NCBI RefSeq assembly: GCF_004786015.1
Contig: NZ_CP032096.1
Coordinates: 2,294,001 to 2,358,000, forward strand
Direction: 5' to 3'
DNA from: Hydrogenovibrio crunogenus
GTDB lineage: Bacteria; Pseudomonadota; Gammaproteobacteria; Thiomicrospirales; Thiomicrospiraceae
Length of the DNA stretch: 64,000 nt
In this document: positions 34,585 to 44,918 of the stretch, piece by piece
How positions within the stretch are numbered: position 1 is the first letter of the stretch
How the letters are laid out: the number at the start of each line of letters is the position of its first letter
Translations under genes and position numbers: made by a program
The notes under the pieces: model-generated
Told to the model about the DNA's origin: nothing
What the model saw: the letters and a program-made list of their open reading frames with translations, nothing else
Databases searched by the model: none

Positions 34585-36915
34585 TTAGAGTGTCACTTTC
34601 TTTAATCTCAAAGCGTTACCAATCACAGACACTGAGCTAAAACTCATAGCCGCTGCGGCAATTATAGGTGACAGCAGTAGGCCAAAAGCGGGGTACAAAA
34701 CGCCTGCTGCAATCGGTACGCCTGCAGCATTATAGACAAAGGCAAAAAATAGATTTTGACGAATATTTTTCATGGTTGCTTTACTTAATTTTCTGGCTCG
34801 GACAATACCTCTCAGGTCTCCTTTTACTAAAGTAATTGCGGCACTTTCCATGGCGACATCAGTCCCGGTACCCATGGCAATTCCAACATGGGCTTGTGCT
34901 AAAGCGGGTGCATCATTAACTCCGTCACCTGCCATGGCAACAACGTAACCGTCACTTTGAAAACTTTTAATCCACTGAGCTTTTTCATCGGGTAATACGC
35001 CAGCTTCAACTTGATCTATCTGTAGACTAGAGGCAACCGAATTTGCAGTTGTTACATTATCACCCGTTAACATCACCACTCGAATCCCTTCTTGGTGAAG
35101 CGATTTGATGGCTTCTTGGCTTGTCGATTTGATAGGATCAGCCACGACAAAAAATCCCGCAAAACGTTGATCGATAGCGACAAACATGACCGATTGACCT
35201 TGCGATCTATAGTCTTTGATGGTGTCATTCAATGGCGGTAAGTTGATTGCGAGTGTTTTCATTAATTGATCATTTCCAATGGCAATTGTTTGATTATTTA
35301 CTTCGCCCATAATCCCTTTTCCAGTAAGCGATTTAAAACCATCTACCGATTCAAAAGAGAGTCCCTGTTTTTGTGCAGCCTCAATAATCGCTAAACCTAA
35401 AGGATGCTCACTGCCTCGTTCTAAACTGGCAATCAACTGTAAAACCGTTTGTTTTTCAAACCCGGATTCAACGTTAAATTCGACCAATTTCGGTTTGCCT
35501 TCAGTTATGGTTCCGGTTTTATCAATCACCAAAAGATTCACTTTTTCCATCATCTCAAGCGCTTCAGCATTTTTAATTAACACCCCGTGGGTAGCTCCTC
35601 TTCCAGTACCTACCATAATTGAAATTGGGGTTGCTAGTCCTAATGCACAAGGACAGGCAATAATAAGAACTGCGACAGCACTGACTAAGGCATAAGCGAG
35701 TTTTGGTTCGGGGCCAAAAAACCACCATACAAAAAAAGCAATGATTGAAATAACAACCACAATAGGCACGAAGAATCCCGAGACAGTGTCTGCTAGTTTT
35801 TGAATCGGTGCACGAGAACGTTGCGCTTGCGCTACCATGTCAACTATTTGTGAAAGGAGAGTATCTTTGCCAATTTTTTCTGCTCTCATCAATAAACTGC
35901 CAGAACCATTAATGGTGGCACCAATTAAGCGATCACCAATGTTTTTTGAAACAGGAAAGGACTCTCCAGTGACCATGGATTCATCCACATAACTTTGACC
36001 TTTGGTGATAAAACCATCGACAGGTACCTTATCACCTGGCCGAACTCGTAATATATCTCCAACTTGCACTGCCTCTAATGGAATCTCTGCTTCAGAACCG
36101 TCTTCTTCAACTTTCCAAGTTGTATTAGGGACGAGTCCTAAGAGCATTTGGATGGCTGAATTGGTTTGAGAGCGAGCTTGTAATTCTAAAACTTGACCTA
36201 ATAATACCAAGGCGGTAATCACCGCGGCCGCTTCAAAATAAACAGCCACTAAACCTGTTTCAGATTGCATCGTAGCTGGAAATATGTGCGGTGCTAAGAG
36301 TGCGACCATACTAAAACCCCAAGCGGCTCCAATTCCGATTGAAATGAGGGTGAACATGTTTAAATTCCAGGTTTTTATGGACAGCCAACCTCGCACAAAA
36401 AATGGATAGCCTCCCCAAAGAACCACTGGTGTTGCTAAAATAAATTCTATCCACTGCACCGTATGCAAGTTCAAGTCTTGGGGCAAATATTGGGGGGATA
36501 GATCCGTCATCATGGCTAATACAAAAACGGGTAAAGCTAATACAGTGCTGATCCAAAAACGGAGGCGCATTGATTTTAGTTCTGAATCTTCTCTATTTTC
36601 AACGTGCATTGGCGTGATTAATGGTTCAAGTGCCATGCCACAAATAGGACAGTTTCCCGAATGGTCTTGAATGATTTCAGGATGCATTGGACAGGTATAT
36701 TGAATACCAGTAATGTCTAATTCTTTAACAGACTGTGAAGATAGATCCTGTAGATATTTTTCAGGATGACTGACAAATTTATGCTTGCAATTTTCACTGC
36801 AAAAATAAAATGTTTTGCCTTTATTTAAGGTATGAAAAGGCGTGTTTTCCGAAATCTCCATCTGGCAAACAGGGTCAATAAGATTGCCCGTTACTTTTGA
36901 AACTTGATTTGTCAT
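34585..36915 (-). CDS. copA: Copper-exporting P1B-type ATPase with YHS domain
   Basis: 776 residues. A YHS domain ([10 protein letters not shown] ... [11 protein letters not shown], about 15-56) replaces the usual HMA domains, then the Cys/Met-His motif [20 protein letters not shown] (about 73-93). Eight membrane helices, with the metal-gate [12 protein letters not shown] in the sixth, the phosphorylation site [19 protein letters not shown], the SEHPLG nucleotide motif and [12 protein letters not shown]. It pumps Cu(I), possibly Ag(I), out of the cytoplasm using ATP. YHS-type Cu-ATPases are common in marine gammaproteobacteria. First large gene of the leftward copper set. Confidence 0.94.
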   Translation of the reverse strand: MTNQVSKVTGNLIDPVCQMEISENTPFHTLNKGKTFYFCSENCKHKFVSHPEKYLQDLSSQSVKELDITGIQYTCPMHPEIIQDHSGNCPICGMALEPLITPMHVENREDSELKSMRLRFWISTVLALPVFVLAMMTDLSPQYLPQDLNLHTVQWIEFILATPVVLWGGYPFFVRGWLSIKTWNLNMFTLISIGIGAAWGFSMVALLAPHIFPATMQSETGLVAVYFEAAAVITALVLLGQVLELQARSQTNSAIQMLLGLVPNTTWKVEEDGSEAEIPLEAVQVGDILRVRPGDKVPVDGFITKGQSYVDESMVTGESFPVSKNIGDRLIGATINGSGSLLMRAEKIGKDTLLSQIVDMVAQAQRSRAPIQKLADTVSGFFVPIVVVISIIAFFVWWFFGPEPKLAYALVSAVAVLIIACPCALGLATPISIMVGTGRGATHGVLIKNAEALEMMEKVNLLVIDKTGTITEGKPKLVEFNVESGFEKQTVLQLIASLERGSEHPLGLAIIEAAQKQGLSFESVDGFKSLTGKGIMGEVNNQTIAIGNDQLMKTLAINLPPLNDTIKDYRSQGQSVMFVAIDQRFAGFFVVADPIKSTSQEAIKSLHQEGIRVVMLTGDNVTTANSVASSLQIDQVEAGVLPDEKAQWIKSFQSDGYVVAMAGDGVNDAPALAQAHVGIAMGTGTDVAMESAAITLVKGDLRGIVRARKLSKATMKNIRQNLFFAFVYNAAGVPIAAGVLYPAFGLLLSPIIAAAAMSFSSVSVIGNALRLKKVTL

Positions 36916-36981
36916 ACTATCTCCAATATATCGATTTAGAGTGTCTATCCCACTCTGATATACACACTGTTATCAATGACA

Positions 36982-37365
36982 TTATTTCGCTTCATCAATC
37001 ATTTGAATTAATTGCTGTTCAACTTCCTTTGCGATTTTATTTAAGGCCTCATCTGTTGATAATAAGCCGAGCATTTCGGAGGGTTCAATCATGCCAATAA
37101 AGGTTTTGTTGTTTTCTGTAAAAACAGAGATACGGCAGGGGAGTGCCATATTCAAACGCATATCGATTGCTAAAACCTCCACGGCCTTAACAGGGTTACA
37201 TACTTCAAAAATTTTGCATTCATCCTTAAACTCAATACCCTTACTTCGTAAAGTGGCTCCTAAATCATGGATGTGTAACACACCAAAATTATGATTTTTA
37301 ACAGCGGCTTCCAAATCCACCACTGCCTGCTCAAATGTTTTGTGACTTTCTACTTGAAAAAACAT
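36982..37365 (-). CDS. DUF302 protein (copper-cluster paralogue)
   Basis: 127 residues, the same length as the paralogue at 10392-10775, sharing SKGIEF, CKIFEVCNP, the DMRLNMALPCRISV block and the MIDEAK end. AGGAAGAG precedes the ATG. The three conserved cysteines could bind copper or carry sulfur. It stands 66 bases upstream of the ATPase and is probably co-transcribed. Function of DUF302 unknown; the location supports a copper-stress role. Confidence 0.85.
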   Translation of the reverse strand: MFFQVESHKTFEQAVVDLEAAVKNHNFGVLHIHDLGATLRSKGIEFKDECKIFEVCNPVKAVEVLAIDMRLNMALPCRISVFTENNKTFIGMIEPSEMLGLLSTDEALNKIAKEVEQQLIQMIDEAK

Positions 37366-37495
37366 ATCTCTTCCTTTGTCTAAAATGTACCTAATAAAAT
37401 ATTGAACCTTAACTAACGATTATTAGATTGAAATCTAAATATTGACCAGGCCTGCTTAAATTCGACCTGGATTTTTATTTGGATTTGATTCCGCT

Positions 37496-37720
37496 CTAAG
37501 AGTGCAGTGTTTTTTTCTGCTCTTCAAATTCCTCTTTTGTTATTTCGCCTTTGGCATATCGTTTTTTTAAAATATCCAAAGCGGTTTCATTTTGTTCTGA
37601 AGCAGAATTGGAAGATGTGTTGAAGTTTTTTATTAGTAAAAATATAACAATAATGAAAATTAACCAGAGTAACCACATTCCGCCTCCCATGAATCCCCAA
37701 GTATGATCGTAATTAAACAT
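37496..37720 (-). CDS. Short membrane protein with C-terminal SHOCT domain
   Basis: 74 residues: a membrane helix (WLLWLIFIIVIFLLIKNF), a linker, and a SHOCT motif LDILKKRYAKGEITKEEFE. Aromatic/Met-Gly start MFNYDHTWGFMGGGMW. SHOCT proteins of this length are frequent in copper clusters. Role unknown. AAGGAGAAC precedes the ATG. 12 bases after the multicopper oxidase. Confidence 0.85.
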   Translation of the reverse strand: MFNYDHTWGFMGGGMWLLWLIFIIVIFLLIKNFNTSSNSASEQNETALDILKKRYAKGEITKEEFEEQKKTLHS

Positions 37721-37732
37721 AGTGTTCTCCTT

Positions 37733-39247
37733 TTAAGTTGTTACGATAAATTGTCCCATCATTCCCGCATCTTCATGCTCTAAGATGTGACAGTGGTACA
37801 TATAAGGTTCTTGATTGTTATAATAAGGACCAGTCGGTAACAATATGCGAACTGTTTCATCGCGATGAACAGTCACTGTATCTTTTAATCCTTGTTCCCA
37901 TGGATAAGGCGCTTGGCCATTTCGATCCAAGACTTTGAATTGAGTGTTATGAATGTGAAAAGGGTGATGCATCATTGATGGGTTTTTAAGGTGCCATATT
38001 TCAAAGCTATTGGCGGTTAAACGTTCATTTATTACCTCCATTTGCATAGCTTGTCCATTGATTGTAAAACCACCTGAACCAAACATCATTCTAGGTCCCA
38101 TTTGCATTTCTAAATTCATGGTTCGCGTTTGCGCTATTTCGACATTGGACCAGTCAGGTAATGGGATTAAACGCTCAATCATCGAGGGTTTAGTTGCTTC
38201 GGATTTTCTGGGGTCGATGTGAAATAAATCATAGTCTTGATCAAGCTTTGATGTATCTCTCATCATGCCGCCCATCCCCATCGATAAGTTTCCATAACCC
38301 GCTAGGGTTTTTAGTGAGACGGGTTGGTGATCGGAAAGATCAACCAGAATTTCGGCGCGTTCTGCTGGCGATAATCGAAGGCGGTTGAGGGTTTGTGGTG
38401 TTTCCAATAAACCGCCGTCTCCTGCAATGACTTGAAAAGAACGCTTGTCTGAAAACACCAAATCGTAAAAACGTGCATTGGAAGCATTGTGCAGTCTTAA
38501 ACGAATACGATCTTTTTGAGGACGTAAAACGGAGTTGGCTCGGCCATTCACCAGCATGGTGTCGCCGTGCATGCCTTGCATTTTGTTCATCCGTTCATTG
38601 CTGTAGATGAATTCTCCGGTTTCGTCAAAAGCGCGATCCATGAGTATGACCGGGAAATCATCCATTCCATATTCATGAGGCAGCCCCAGTTCGGCATCGC
38701 GTTCTTCATCAACCACTTGCATCTGTCCGCCTAAACCACGCCAAACTTGGGATCCGGTATGTTGGTGCGTGTGTGAATGGTAAAATAATGTGGAGGGTTC
38801 ATTAATCACGTCCCATTCGGCTATCCAGGTTTTTCCGGGGGAGATGGGTTGGTGAGGCCCGCCATCTTCTGTTGCAGGCAAAATCATGCCATGCCAGTGA
38901 AGTGCCGCCACTTCATTCAGTTGATTGGTGACTTCCATGCGAAGCTTTTGGCCTTTTTTGATCCGAATGACGGGGCCTAAAAAATCTTGATTGATGCCAA
39001 TGGTCTGAGTCGTGACATCGGGCAGGATCTTCGTTTTTCCCTGTTGCAGTGTTAATGTAAAGCGCTGCTTTCCATTAAGAGGTTGACCCTGTTCTAAATC
39101 CGGAAGGTAAAAGTCCACTTTAGGAAAAACAGGATGGATAAAATCGTCCTGTCCAACCCCGCCAAGTAACGTTCCCATGGCATTGCCTGCCTGAGGAAGG
39201 AGCGTCAGCCCAATCAGGCTTTTTTGGATAAATTGTCGTCTGTTCAT
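37733..39247 (-). CDS. Multicopper oxidase (Tat-exported), copper tolerance
   Basis: 504 residues from the ATG at 39247 (AGGAG 5 bases upstream). Tat signal NRRQFIQKSLIGLTLL, then the four copper-ligand blocks: HWHGMILP, FYHSHTHQHTG, HHPFHIHNTQF and YHCHILEHEDAGMM. Such enzymes (CueO/CopA relatives) oxidise Cu(I) to less toxic Cu(II) in the periplasm. A Met-rich patch (GNLSMGMGGMMRD; LEMQMGPRMM) probably binds copper. Its stop-side neighbour is the cytochrome c gene, which starts upstream and overlaps in the untranslated region. Confidence 0.92.
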   Translation of the reverse strand: MNRRQFIQKSLIGLTLLPQAGNAMGTLLGGVGQDDFIHPVFPKVDFYLPDLEQGQPLNGKQRFTLTLQQGKTKILPDVTTQTIGINQDFLGPVIRIKKGQKLRMEVTNQLNEVAALHWHGMILPATEDGGPHQPISPGKTWIAEWDVINEPSTLFYHSHTHQHTGSQVWRGLGGQMQVVDEERDAELGLPHEYGMDDFPVILMDRAFDETGEFIYSNERMNKMQGMHGDTMLVNGRANSVLRPQKDRIRLRLHNASNARFYDLVFSDKRSFQVIAGDGGLLETPQTLNRLRLSPAERAEILVDLSDHQPVSLKTLAGYGNLSMGMGGMMRDTSKLDQDYDLFHIDPRKSEATKPSMIERLIPLPDWSNVEIAQTRTMNLEMQMGPRMMFGSGGFTINGQAMQMEVINERLTANSFEIWHLKNPSMMHHPFHIHNTQFKVLDRNGQAPYPWEQGLKDTVTVHRDETVRILLPTGPYYNNQEPYMYHCHILEHEDAGMMGQFIVTT

Positions 39248-39281
39248 ATTTTCTCCTGTCGTACGCTGTGAGGATTGATTG

Positions 39282-39728
39282 TTAGCGGTCATTTTTTAAC
39301 CCTCCTCTTTCTAGCCAGGCCTGGTAGATTTTATTCGACCAGAAACTTTGAAAATAAGCGATGGCTTGTAGCCGTTCTTCCGGTGTTAATTTATTCTTAA
39401 AAGCCGGCATTGTTCCGCCAAGTGGAATTCCACCTTGTAAAATAGTTCTGTTAAGTCCGTTGAGAGAATGGTGCCATGCGTGCGCGGTTCCGTTGAGAGG
39501 TGGAGCAGGGTAACTGCCATCAACGAGTGGTTGCTTCCAGTCGGCGGCCAGCCCTTGAGCTTCTTCTCCATGACAGACAGCACAATGCTGTTTGAAGAGG
39601 TGCTGTCCTATTTTGACATCACTTGATGAATACCAACGTTTTGTGTTTTGGCTGGCTTCAGAGAGATCGTCTTTGGAAGAACAAGCAAATAGGTTCAAAC
39701 TTGTTAATATTAAAACCAATAACTTCAT
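39282..39728 (-). CDS. Cytochrome c, lipoprotein, copper cluster
   Basis: 148 residues. Lipoprotein signal MKLLVLILTSLNLFACSS, single haem-binding motif CAVCH in QHCAVCHGEEAQG, and a distal Met in LGGTMPAFKN. A membrane-anchored class I cytochrome c probably accepting or donating electrons in the periplasm, perhaps with the multicopper oxidase 34 bases downstream. Contains one CCAGGCCTGG decamer, reading Gln-Ala-Trp near its C-terminus. Confidence 0.88.
   Translation of the reverse strand: MKLLVLILTSLNLFACSSKDDLSEASQNTKRWYSSSDVKIGQHLFKQHCAVCHGEEAQGLAADWKQPLVDGSYPAPPLNGTAHAWHHSLNGLNRTILQGGIPLGGTMPAFKNKLTPEERLQAIAYFQSFWSNKIYQAWLERGGLKNDR
39315..39324. repeat. CCAGGCCTGG decamer (in cytochrome c gene)
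   Basis: Perfect palindrome, reading Gln-Ala-Trp. Confidence 0.9.
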
Positions 39729-39788
39729 GTCATATTCCTTGATTTAAAACAGAGAAAGTCTATTTTGACTTTCTCTTGTTGTTAAGTG

Positions 39789-40496
39789 TTAAAACCAAAA
39801 ACGCAGTCCTGCCACAAGGCTGGTCTCTGATGTTTTAGCACCTTCCTCTTTTTTATAATCAGCCGTTGTTGCATAAGCCTGGTTCCATTTCACACCAATA
39901 TAGGGTGCAAACTTTCGACTAAATTCATAACGTAGCCGCATCCCCAATTCTGTAGACGATAAGCCTGACCCAATCCCCATTTTTTTATCATCTGATGTAT
40001 AGGCATTCAATTTAAGACTAGGAGTTAAAATCAATCGTTGTGTGAATAGCGCTTCATATTCTGCATCCAAACGGAACCCTGCATTCTTGTCATTAACAAG
40101 TAATCTTGAATTTATTTCAAAAAAGTAAGGTGCTAAGCCTTGAAAACCAACTACTCCCCAAGTTTGGCTGTTTTCGGGGGTTTCGTCATAGCCTATCCCC
40201 GCCTGCAAATCCCAAAACCTTTCAACAGGGGTGCTGTATAACAACTGATTTTCGGATTCGGTCGAACCATTTGATGATTCCCCTTCCGAGGTTAGGTAAA
40301 CCTTATGCCAGTTTTTTCCAGCCCAGGCTGATGCATCCCAGGATAACGGCTCACCTTGTTGGGTGGATTTTTCAAGCTGATTGACTCTTAAGCCCGCCAA
40401 CAAAGGATCGTATTCGCTTAGCGCAAAAGAGGAATGGCTGTAAGTTGATGTGAAAAGTAATAATACTATCGGTAATTTCTTAATATGTGTATTCAT
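39789..40496 (-). CDS. copB: CopB-type outer-membrane copper protein
   Basis: 235 residues from the ATG at 40496 (GGAAG upstream). Signal peptide (about 5-26), then a beta-barrel pattern typical for CopB/PcoB: YSTPVERFWDLQAGIGYDE, LAPYFFEINSRLLV, a repeated amphipathic strand design and the end VAGLRFWF. The usual long Met-rich N-terminal repeat of CopB is almost absent here. It likely partners with CopA encoded just upstream (38 bases apart). Confidence 0.88.
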   Translation of the reverse strand: MNTHIKKLPIVLLLFTSTYSHSSFALSEYDPLLAGLRVNQLEKSTQQGEPLSWDASAWAGKNWHKVYLTSEGESSNGSTESENQLLYSTPVERFWDLQAGIGYDETPENSQTWGVVGFQGLAPYFFEINSRLLVNDKNAGFRLDAEYEALFTQRLILTPSLKLNAYTSDDKKMGIGSGLSSTELGMRLRYEFSRKFAPYIGVKWNQAYATTADYKKEEGAKTSETSLVAGLRFWF

Positions 40497-40534
40497 GATG
40501 CTTCCTTCAAATAGGGTTGGTTCTTTAAACATGA

Positions 40535-42535
40535 TTATCGGATTTGTACCTTTCTGAACATTCCCATCATGTGATAAAGCAAATGACAGTGATAAGCCCA
40601 GTCGCCTTTTGCGTCCATGGTGACTCGATAACTTATTTTAGAGCCAGGCTGGACAATGACTGTGTGCTTACGGGGAATATGGTTTTCATCTCCCGTTTCA
40701 AGGTCACTCCAAACGCCATGAAGGTGCATAGGGTGATTCATCATCGTGTCATTAATAAAGGTAATACGAATTCGATCACCATATTGAAAGTTAAGTGGTT
40801 CGGCCTCCTCAAAAGGAATGCCATTTATCGACCACATGTAGCGTTCCATATTTCCGGTCAAGTGCATAACCAGTTCCTTGGTCGGTTTCGGATGATGTCG
40901 GGTCGGGAAGCGGTTTTTTAAGTCGGCATATGTCAAAACCTTCCGACCATTTTCTCTCAGTCCAACTCCTGGATCATCCAGCCTATATTGAGGAGCCATG
41001 GCTCTCATACCAATTTGAGCACCTTCTGCTGAAGGTGTTTTGATTTGAGGTAACTGAGGATTCATATCCATCGGAATCGTAATGTCATCCAGATTCACGT
41101 TCATGTTCTCCATGCCATGAGAATGCTTGGAATGGTCAACATTGCTGACATCCATCCCCATTTGGCTTTTCTCCATAGCCAAAGCATGGCCATAGTCTTG
41201 TTGTTGCATGGAACTCATATCATGCTTCGTTCCATTCATCGAATTATGATCAGAATGTTTCATACTCTGGGAACCGTTACTCATGTCCATTGATTGAGAT
41301 GAAGGGTTCATTCCTTCCATTTCACCATCCATATTCATTGGGTGTGACGTGGAACCCATGTCCATTTTCATGCCCATATCGGTCATGCTTAAGATGGGTA
41401 AAGGGTCCATTTCAGGCGTGTCGGCTAATTGAGTCGGATCCGATGTGATCGAACCCATAGCGAAGCCAGAGCGGTCAATTGCTTGTGCAAAAATTGCATA
41501 AGCCTGTTTCGACGTATCCGGTTCGACAATGACGTCATAAGTTTCGGCAACGCCAATACGGAATTCGTCAATTTCAACCGGTTGGACTAAATTTCCATCT
41601 GCTGCAACCACTGTCATTTTTAAGCCCGGGATACGGACATCAAAAAAAGTCATTGCAGAGCTGTTTACAAATCGTAATCTCACTTTTTTGCCTGATTCAA
41701 TGACGGTACGCCAATGCGCTTTAGGCGACAGTCCATTCATTAAATAGGTATAGGTTGCTCCCGTGACATCGGATAAATCACGGTCTGTCATGCGCATTTG
41801 GTTCCACATTTTCCGTTTTTCCCATGCTTTGGAGAAGCCGTAGGTTTTGACTTCATGCCAAAAGTCACCCACCGTTCTTTGGCTGTAATTGTAATAGCCT
41901 CCCATTTTCTTTATGTTTGAATAAAGGGTCTCGGGCGCACTGTCTGACCAGTCTGACAGCTGAATCACGAAATCATGGTCGTAATCCAGTGGGTCTGCTT
42001 TTTTGGGTAAAATAACCAGTGCTCCATACAATCCGGTTTGCTCCTGAAATTCGGAATGACTGTGATACCAATAGGTCCCATGTTGCTGCACAGTAAATTG
42101 ATAGGTGAATGTTTCACCAGGTTTGATGCCGTCATAACTTAAGCCCGGCACACCATCCATTTGAAAGGGAAGAATAATGCCATGCCAGTGAATGGACGTA
42201 TCAACCGACAAAGTATTTTTTACGCGAATGGTTACAGTCTCTCCCTCACGCCAAACCAATGTTGGGGCGGGTAAAGAGTTGTTGATTAAGGTTGCTTTGA
42301 CAGGTGAACCTGTAATGTTGACAGGCGTTTCTGAAATGGTTAAATCAAATTCAGGTCCAATTAAAACGGGCTGTTTAGGGTTCAAGTTCCCTGCGCCGAT
42401 GGCTGAAAATTCTTCTTTAGCCCAAGCTGAAGGCAGATGAGATCCGATGGCAGCTGAAATGGTGCTTAACGCAATGCCTTTAACAAACTGGCGTCGACCC
42501 AGTTGCGGTTGTACGCTTTTATGTAATGTGTTCAT
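40535..42535 (-). CDS. copA: CopA/PcoA-type multicopper oxidase (Tat-exported)
   Basis: 666 residues from the ATG at 42535 (AAGAGG upstream). Tat signal GRRQFVKGIALST, copper-ligand blocks IHWHGIILPFQMDG, TYWYHSHSEFQEQ, HPMHLHGVW and YHCHLLYHMMG, and a Met/His-rich segment (about 385-500, including MGMKMDMGS and MNMDGEMEGMN) able to store several copper ions. This is the periplasmic CopA of Pseudomonas-type copABCD systems, not the ATPase of the same name at 34585-36915. With CopB it sequesters and oxidises copper. Confidence 0.93.
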   Translation of the reverse strand: MNTLHKSVQPQLGRRQFVKGIALSTISAAIGSHLPSAWAKEEFSAIGAGNLNPKQPVLIGPEFDLTISETPVNITGSPVKATLINNSLPAPTLVWREGETVTIRVKNTLSVDTSIHWHGIILPFQMDGVPGLSYDGIKPGETFTYQFTVQQHGTYWYHSHSEFQEQTGLYGALVILPKKADPLDYDHDFVIQLSDWSDSAPETLYSNIKKMGGYYNYSQRTVGDFWHEVKTYGFSKAWEKRKMWNQMRMTDRDLSDVTGATYTYLMNGLSPKAHWRTVIESGKKVRLRFVNSSAMTFFDVRIPGLKMTVVAADGNLVQPVEIDEFRIGVAETYDVIVEPDTSKQAYAIFAQAIDRSGFAMGSITSDPTQLADTPEMDPLPILSMTDMGMKMDMGSTSHPMNMDGEMEGMNPSSQSMDMSNGSQSMKHSDHNSMNGTKHDMSSMQQQDYGHALAMEKSQMGMDVSNVDHSKHSHGMENMNVNLDDITIPMDMNPQLPQIKTPSAEGAQIGMRAMAPQYRLDDPGVGLRENGRKVLTYADLKNRFPTRHHPKPTKELVMHLTGNMERYMWSINGIPFEEAEPLNFQYGDRIRITFINDTMMNHPMHLHGVWSDLETGDENHIPRKHTVIVQPGSKISYRVTMDAKGDWAYHCHLLYHMMGMFRKVQIR

Positions 42536-42660
42536 GATAAACCTCTTAAACATTCAAATAATTTAAAGCAAGATTTGTTTTTGTAATTGAGTGTTTTGAC
42601 AAAAGGATTCACTGAGTTTTTCAATGTGCACTTGAATACGCAAAAAAAGCGATTTTCAGA

Positions 42661-43110
42661 TTATTGAAGAGACTCTAGTGGATAAAATTGTCTGGTCAAT
42701 AAGGAAGGTGGAGGGGTTTCCGGTTTTACTGCATAATCACTGACAGCGATTGTTAAAGTCGGGTAGTCGGTTTGACTATTAAGCTGGGATTGCCATTGAG
42801 AGAGGGTGCTGAAATGATATATCGGTGCGGCGTGAATAGAGTAACATAGCAAGTTATGGCACTGACTGTCATCACAATTAGAACAGCCCATCGCTGAAAC
42901 GTTTGTATCTGCAGACATACTGTGACCGACTGCTGAAATTGTTTTATTGGCGTTAAATTGCATTGTTTCAGGGTTTATATTCATCACTTGATGCATGATT
43001 TGCATTTTGGTTTTTTCAATATGCGTAAAATCTGACATAGATACCCCACCCCAGGCGGTTGATGCCAGAGTTTGTGAGATAAAAATGATAAGAAAAAACC
43101 GTTTAAACAT
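42661..43110 (-). CDS. Small secreted Cys-rich protein at the head of the copper cluster
   Basis: 149 residues with a signal peptide (MFKRFFLIIFISQTLASTAWG). The mature part has MQIMHQVMNINPETMQF and a cysteine cluster MGCSNCDDSQCHNLLC, reminiscent of copper-responsive secreted proteins. No family recognised. 126 bases before copA, likely first gene of the leftward copper operon. It may sense or bind copper in the periplasm. Confidence 0.55.
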   Translation of the reverse strand: MFKRFFLIIFISQTLASTAWGGVSMSDFTHIEKTKMQIMHQVMNINPETMQFNANKTISAVGHSMSADTNVSAMGCSNCDDSQCHNLLCYSIHAAPIYHFSTLSQWQSQLNSQTDYPTLTIAVSDYAVKPETPPPSLLTRQFYPLESLQ

Positions 43111-43242
43111 GATGTTTATTGCAACGCTTATTTAATTAATATGGTTTGATTCTAGTTGTTTAAACTAATAAATGCTAATTAATTTTTTAAATATGTTTTA
43201 TTTTTTATATTTATGTAAAAAATACGGGTTTATAAAAATCCT

Positions 43243-44220
43243 GACTTAGCTAGACAGTTTATACTTTTTAAAACTGTCAAGGAGTCGGGTTATGAACCAG
43301 CAAGCTCAAAGAGATATTTCAAAAAAACTAAAGGTGCTTAATTATGCCAAGGAGATTGGCAACGTTGCAAAAACATGTCGCTATTTTGGCATATGCAGAC
43401 AAACCTTTCACACTTGGAAAAAGTCGTATGAAAAATATGGCGAAAAAGGCCTAATTGATAGCCGCCCCTGCCCCGAGAACCATAAACTTAGAACCCCTAA
43501 AACAATTGAAGAAAAGATACTTTATCTTCGTAAGCACTATCATTTCGGAGCCACAGTCATTGTTTGGCATTTAAAGCGTTATCACGACATTAAAATTTCA
43601 CGGAATGGGTGTTATCAGGTTTTGCTAAGAAATGGCTTAAATCGATTGCCAGAGAATATCAAAAAGCGTTCTCGTACTAAATTTAAACGTTATGAAAAAA
43701 AGGTACCTGGGCATCATGTTCAAATTGATGTGAAATTCCTTTTCTTCAATGATTCTGACGGTAAAAGAATTAAACGCTTTCAATACACTGCTATTGATGA
43801 CTGTACGCGAATTCGTGCTTTAAAAGTCTATGAAAAGCATAATCAACAAAGTTCTATAGATTTTCTAAATCATGTCGTTGATAAACTCCCTTTCAGAATA
43901 AAAATGATACGTACTGACAATGGTCATGAATTCCAATCTAAGTTTCATTGGCATGCAGATGATTTAGGCTTAATACATGCATATATCAAGCCTGGAACTC
44001 CAAGGCTAAATGGCAAGGTTGAACGCTCACATTTAACAGATAAAAAGGAGTTTTATCAGCTGCTAGATTACACCGATGATGTTGATCTGAAGAAAAGACT
44101 GAATCAATGGGAAGATTACTATAACTTCATCAGGCCACACTCTGCACACCAAGGAAAAACACCATATGAAATGCTAAAACAAAGAATTTAGGTTACTATT
44201 ATTCAATGTCTAGCGAGGTC
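43243..44220 (+). mobile_element. IS481-like single-gene insertion sequence
   Basis: Imperfect ends GACTTAGCTAGACA (43243-43256) and TGTCTAGCGAGGTC (44207-44220) face each other about one transposase gene apart. Exact ends are uncertain by a few bases and no target duplication is clear. It separates the copper and mercury gene sets. Confidence 0.6.
43292..44191 (+). CDS. Integrase-core transposase (IS481-like)
   Basis: 299 residues, single frame. N-terminal helix-turn-helix (NVAKTCRYFGICRQTFHTWK), then an rve integrase core with DDE residues in HVQIDVKFLFF, MIRTDNGHEFQSKFH and NGKVERSHLTDKKEF, and the end RPHSAHQGKTPYEML. Single-ORF organisation and the ERSH motif fit IS481-type elements. 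Appears intact. GGAG at 43280 region before the ATG. Confidence 0.88.
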   Translation: MNQQAQRDISKKLKVLNYAKEIGNVAKTCRYFGICRQTFHTWKKSYEKYGEKGLIDSRPCPENHKLRTPKTIEEKILYLRKHYHFGATVIVWHLKRYHDIKISRNGCYQVLLRNGLNRLPENIKKRSRTKFKRYEKKVPGHHVQIDVKFLFFNDSDGKRIKRFQYTAIDDCTRIRALKVYEKHNQQSSIDFLNHVVDKLPFRIKMIRTDNGHEFQSKFHWHADDLGLIHAYIKPGTPRLNGKVERSHLTDKKEFYQLLDYTDDVDLKKRLNQWEDYYNFIRPHSAHQGKTPYEMLKQRI

Positions 44221-44357
44221 GTGGAATTCACAAACGTTATTCAAACGATGGTTGAGCTAGTAGGGGAATTGTTCTATATTCGATTCGTACCTAAAATATT
44301 TCCTTCAAAACCCAATTAAGTATAACTTTGAGTAAAAGTTTAGAGTGTGGTTCTATC

Positions 44358-44774
44358 ATGAATATTGAAGATGATTCAAAAAACTTAACAATCGGTGGGT
44401 TGGCAAAGCAATCTGGTGTTGGTGTGGAAACGATTCGTTTTTATCAACGAAAAAAGTTACTCGTAGAGCCTGTTAAGCCCTATGGTGGAATACGGAGATA
44501 TGGTTTGACTGATGTTAAAAGGGTTAAATTTATTAAATCGGCTCAAAGATTGGGGTTTAGCTTAAAGGAAATTTCAAGTTTGCTTGCCTTAGAAGATGGT
44601 AGTCATTGTTCTGAAGCCAAAGATATCGCGCAACTTAAACTGAATTCTATACGAGAAAAAATTGCGGATTTAACTCGATTAGAACGAATTCTAGACCAAT
44701 ATACCAAAGAGTGTACTATATCTGAAGATTCAAATATTTCCTGTCCTTTAATTTCTAAACTTTTTAATGACTAA
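44358..44774 (+). CDS. merR: MerR-type mercury-responsive regulator
   Basis: 138 residues from the ATG at 44358; a TTG 10 codons earlier is the alternative. The winged helix ([20 protein letters not shown]) and the mercury-type cysteines are present: one after the domain (GSHCSEAKD), then [14 protein letters not shown], the three-Cys arrangement that binds Hg(II) across the dimer. MerR twists the mer promoter to open it on mercury binding. The typical promoter follows at 44854-44884. Same direction as merTPA, unlike the divergent Tn501 layout. Confidence 0.9.
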   Translation: MNIEDDSKNLTIGGLAKQSGVGVETIRFYQRKKLLVEPVKPYGGIRRYGLTDVKRVKFIKSAQRLGFSLKEISSLLALEDGSHCSEAKDIAQLKLNSIREKIADLTRLERILDQYTKECTISEDSNISCPLISKLFND

Positions 44775-44853
44775 CTTTCACTGATAATCAGCATTTAATT
44801 CAATATGCTTGATTGCATTGTTTAGACAACAAACTTTTGTGATTATTTTTTTC

Positions 44854-44884
44854 TTGAATCTGTACTTAGGTACGGTTGTAAGGT
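44854..44884 (+). promoter_or_regulatory. mer promoter/operator with 19-bp spacer
   Basis: TTGAAT (44854-44859) and TAAGGT (44879-44884) are 19 bases apart, the over-long spacing that MerR corrects. Within the spacer lies the dyad GTAC-TTAG-GTAC (44862-44873). Matches the classical Pmer design. Confidence 0.9.
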
Positions 44885-44918
44885 TATAAATGAAAGATAA
44901 GTTTAAAAGAGGTTTTAT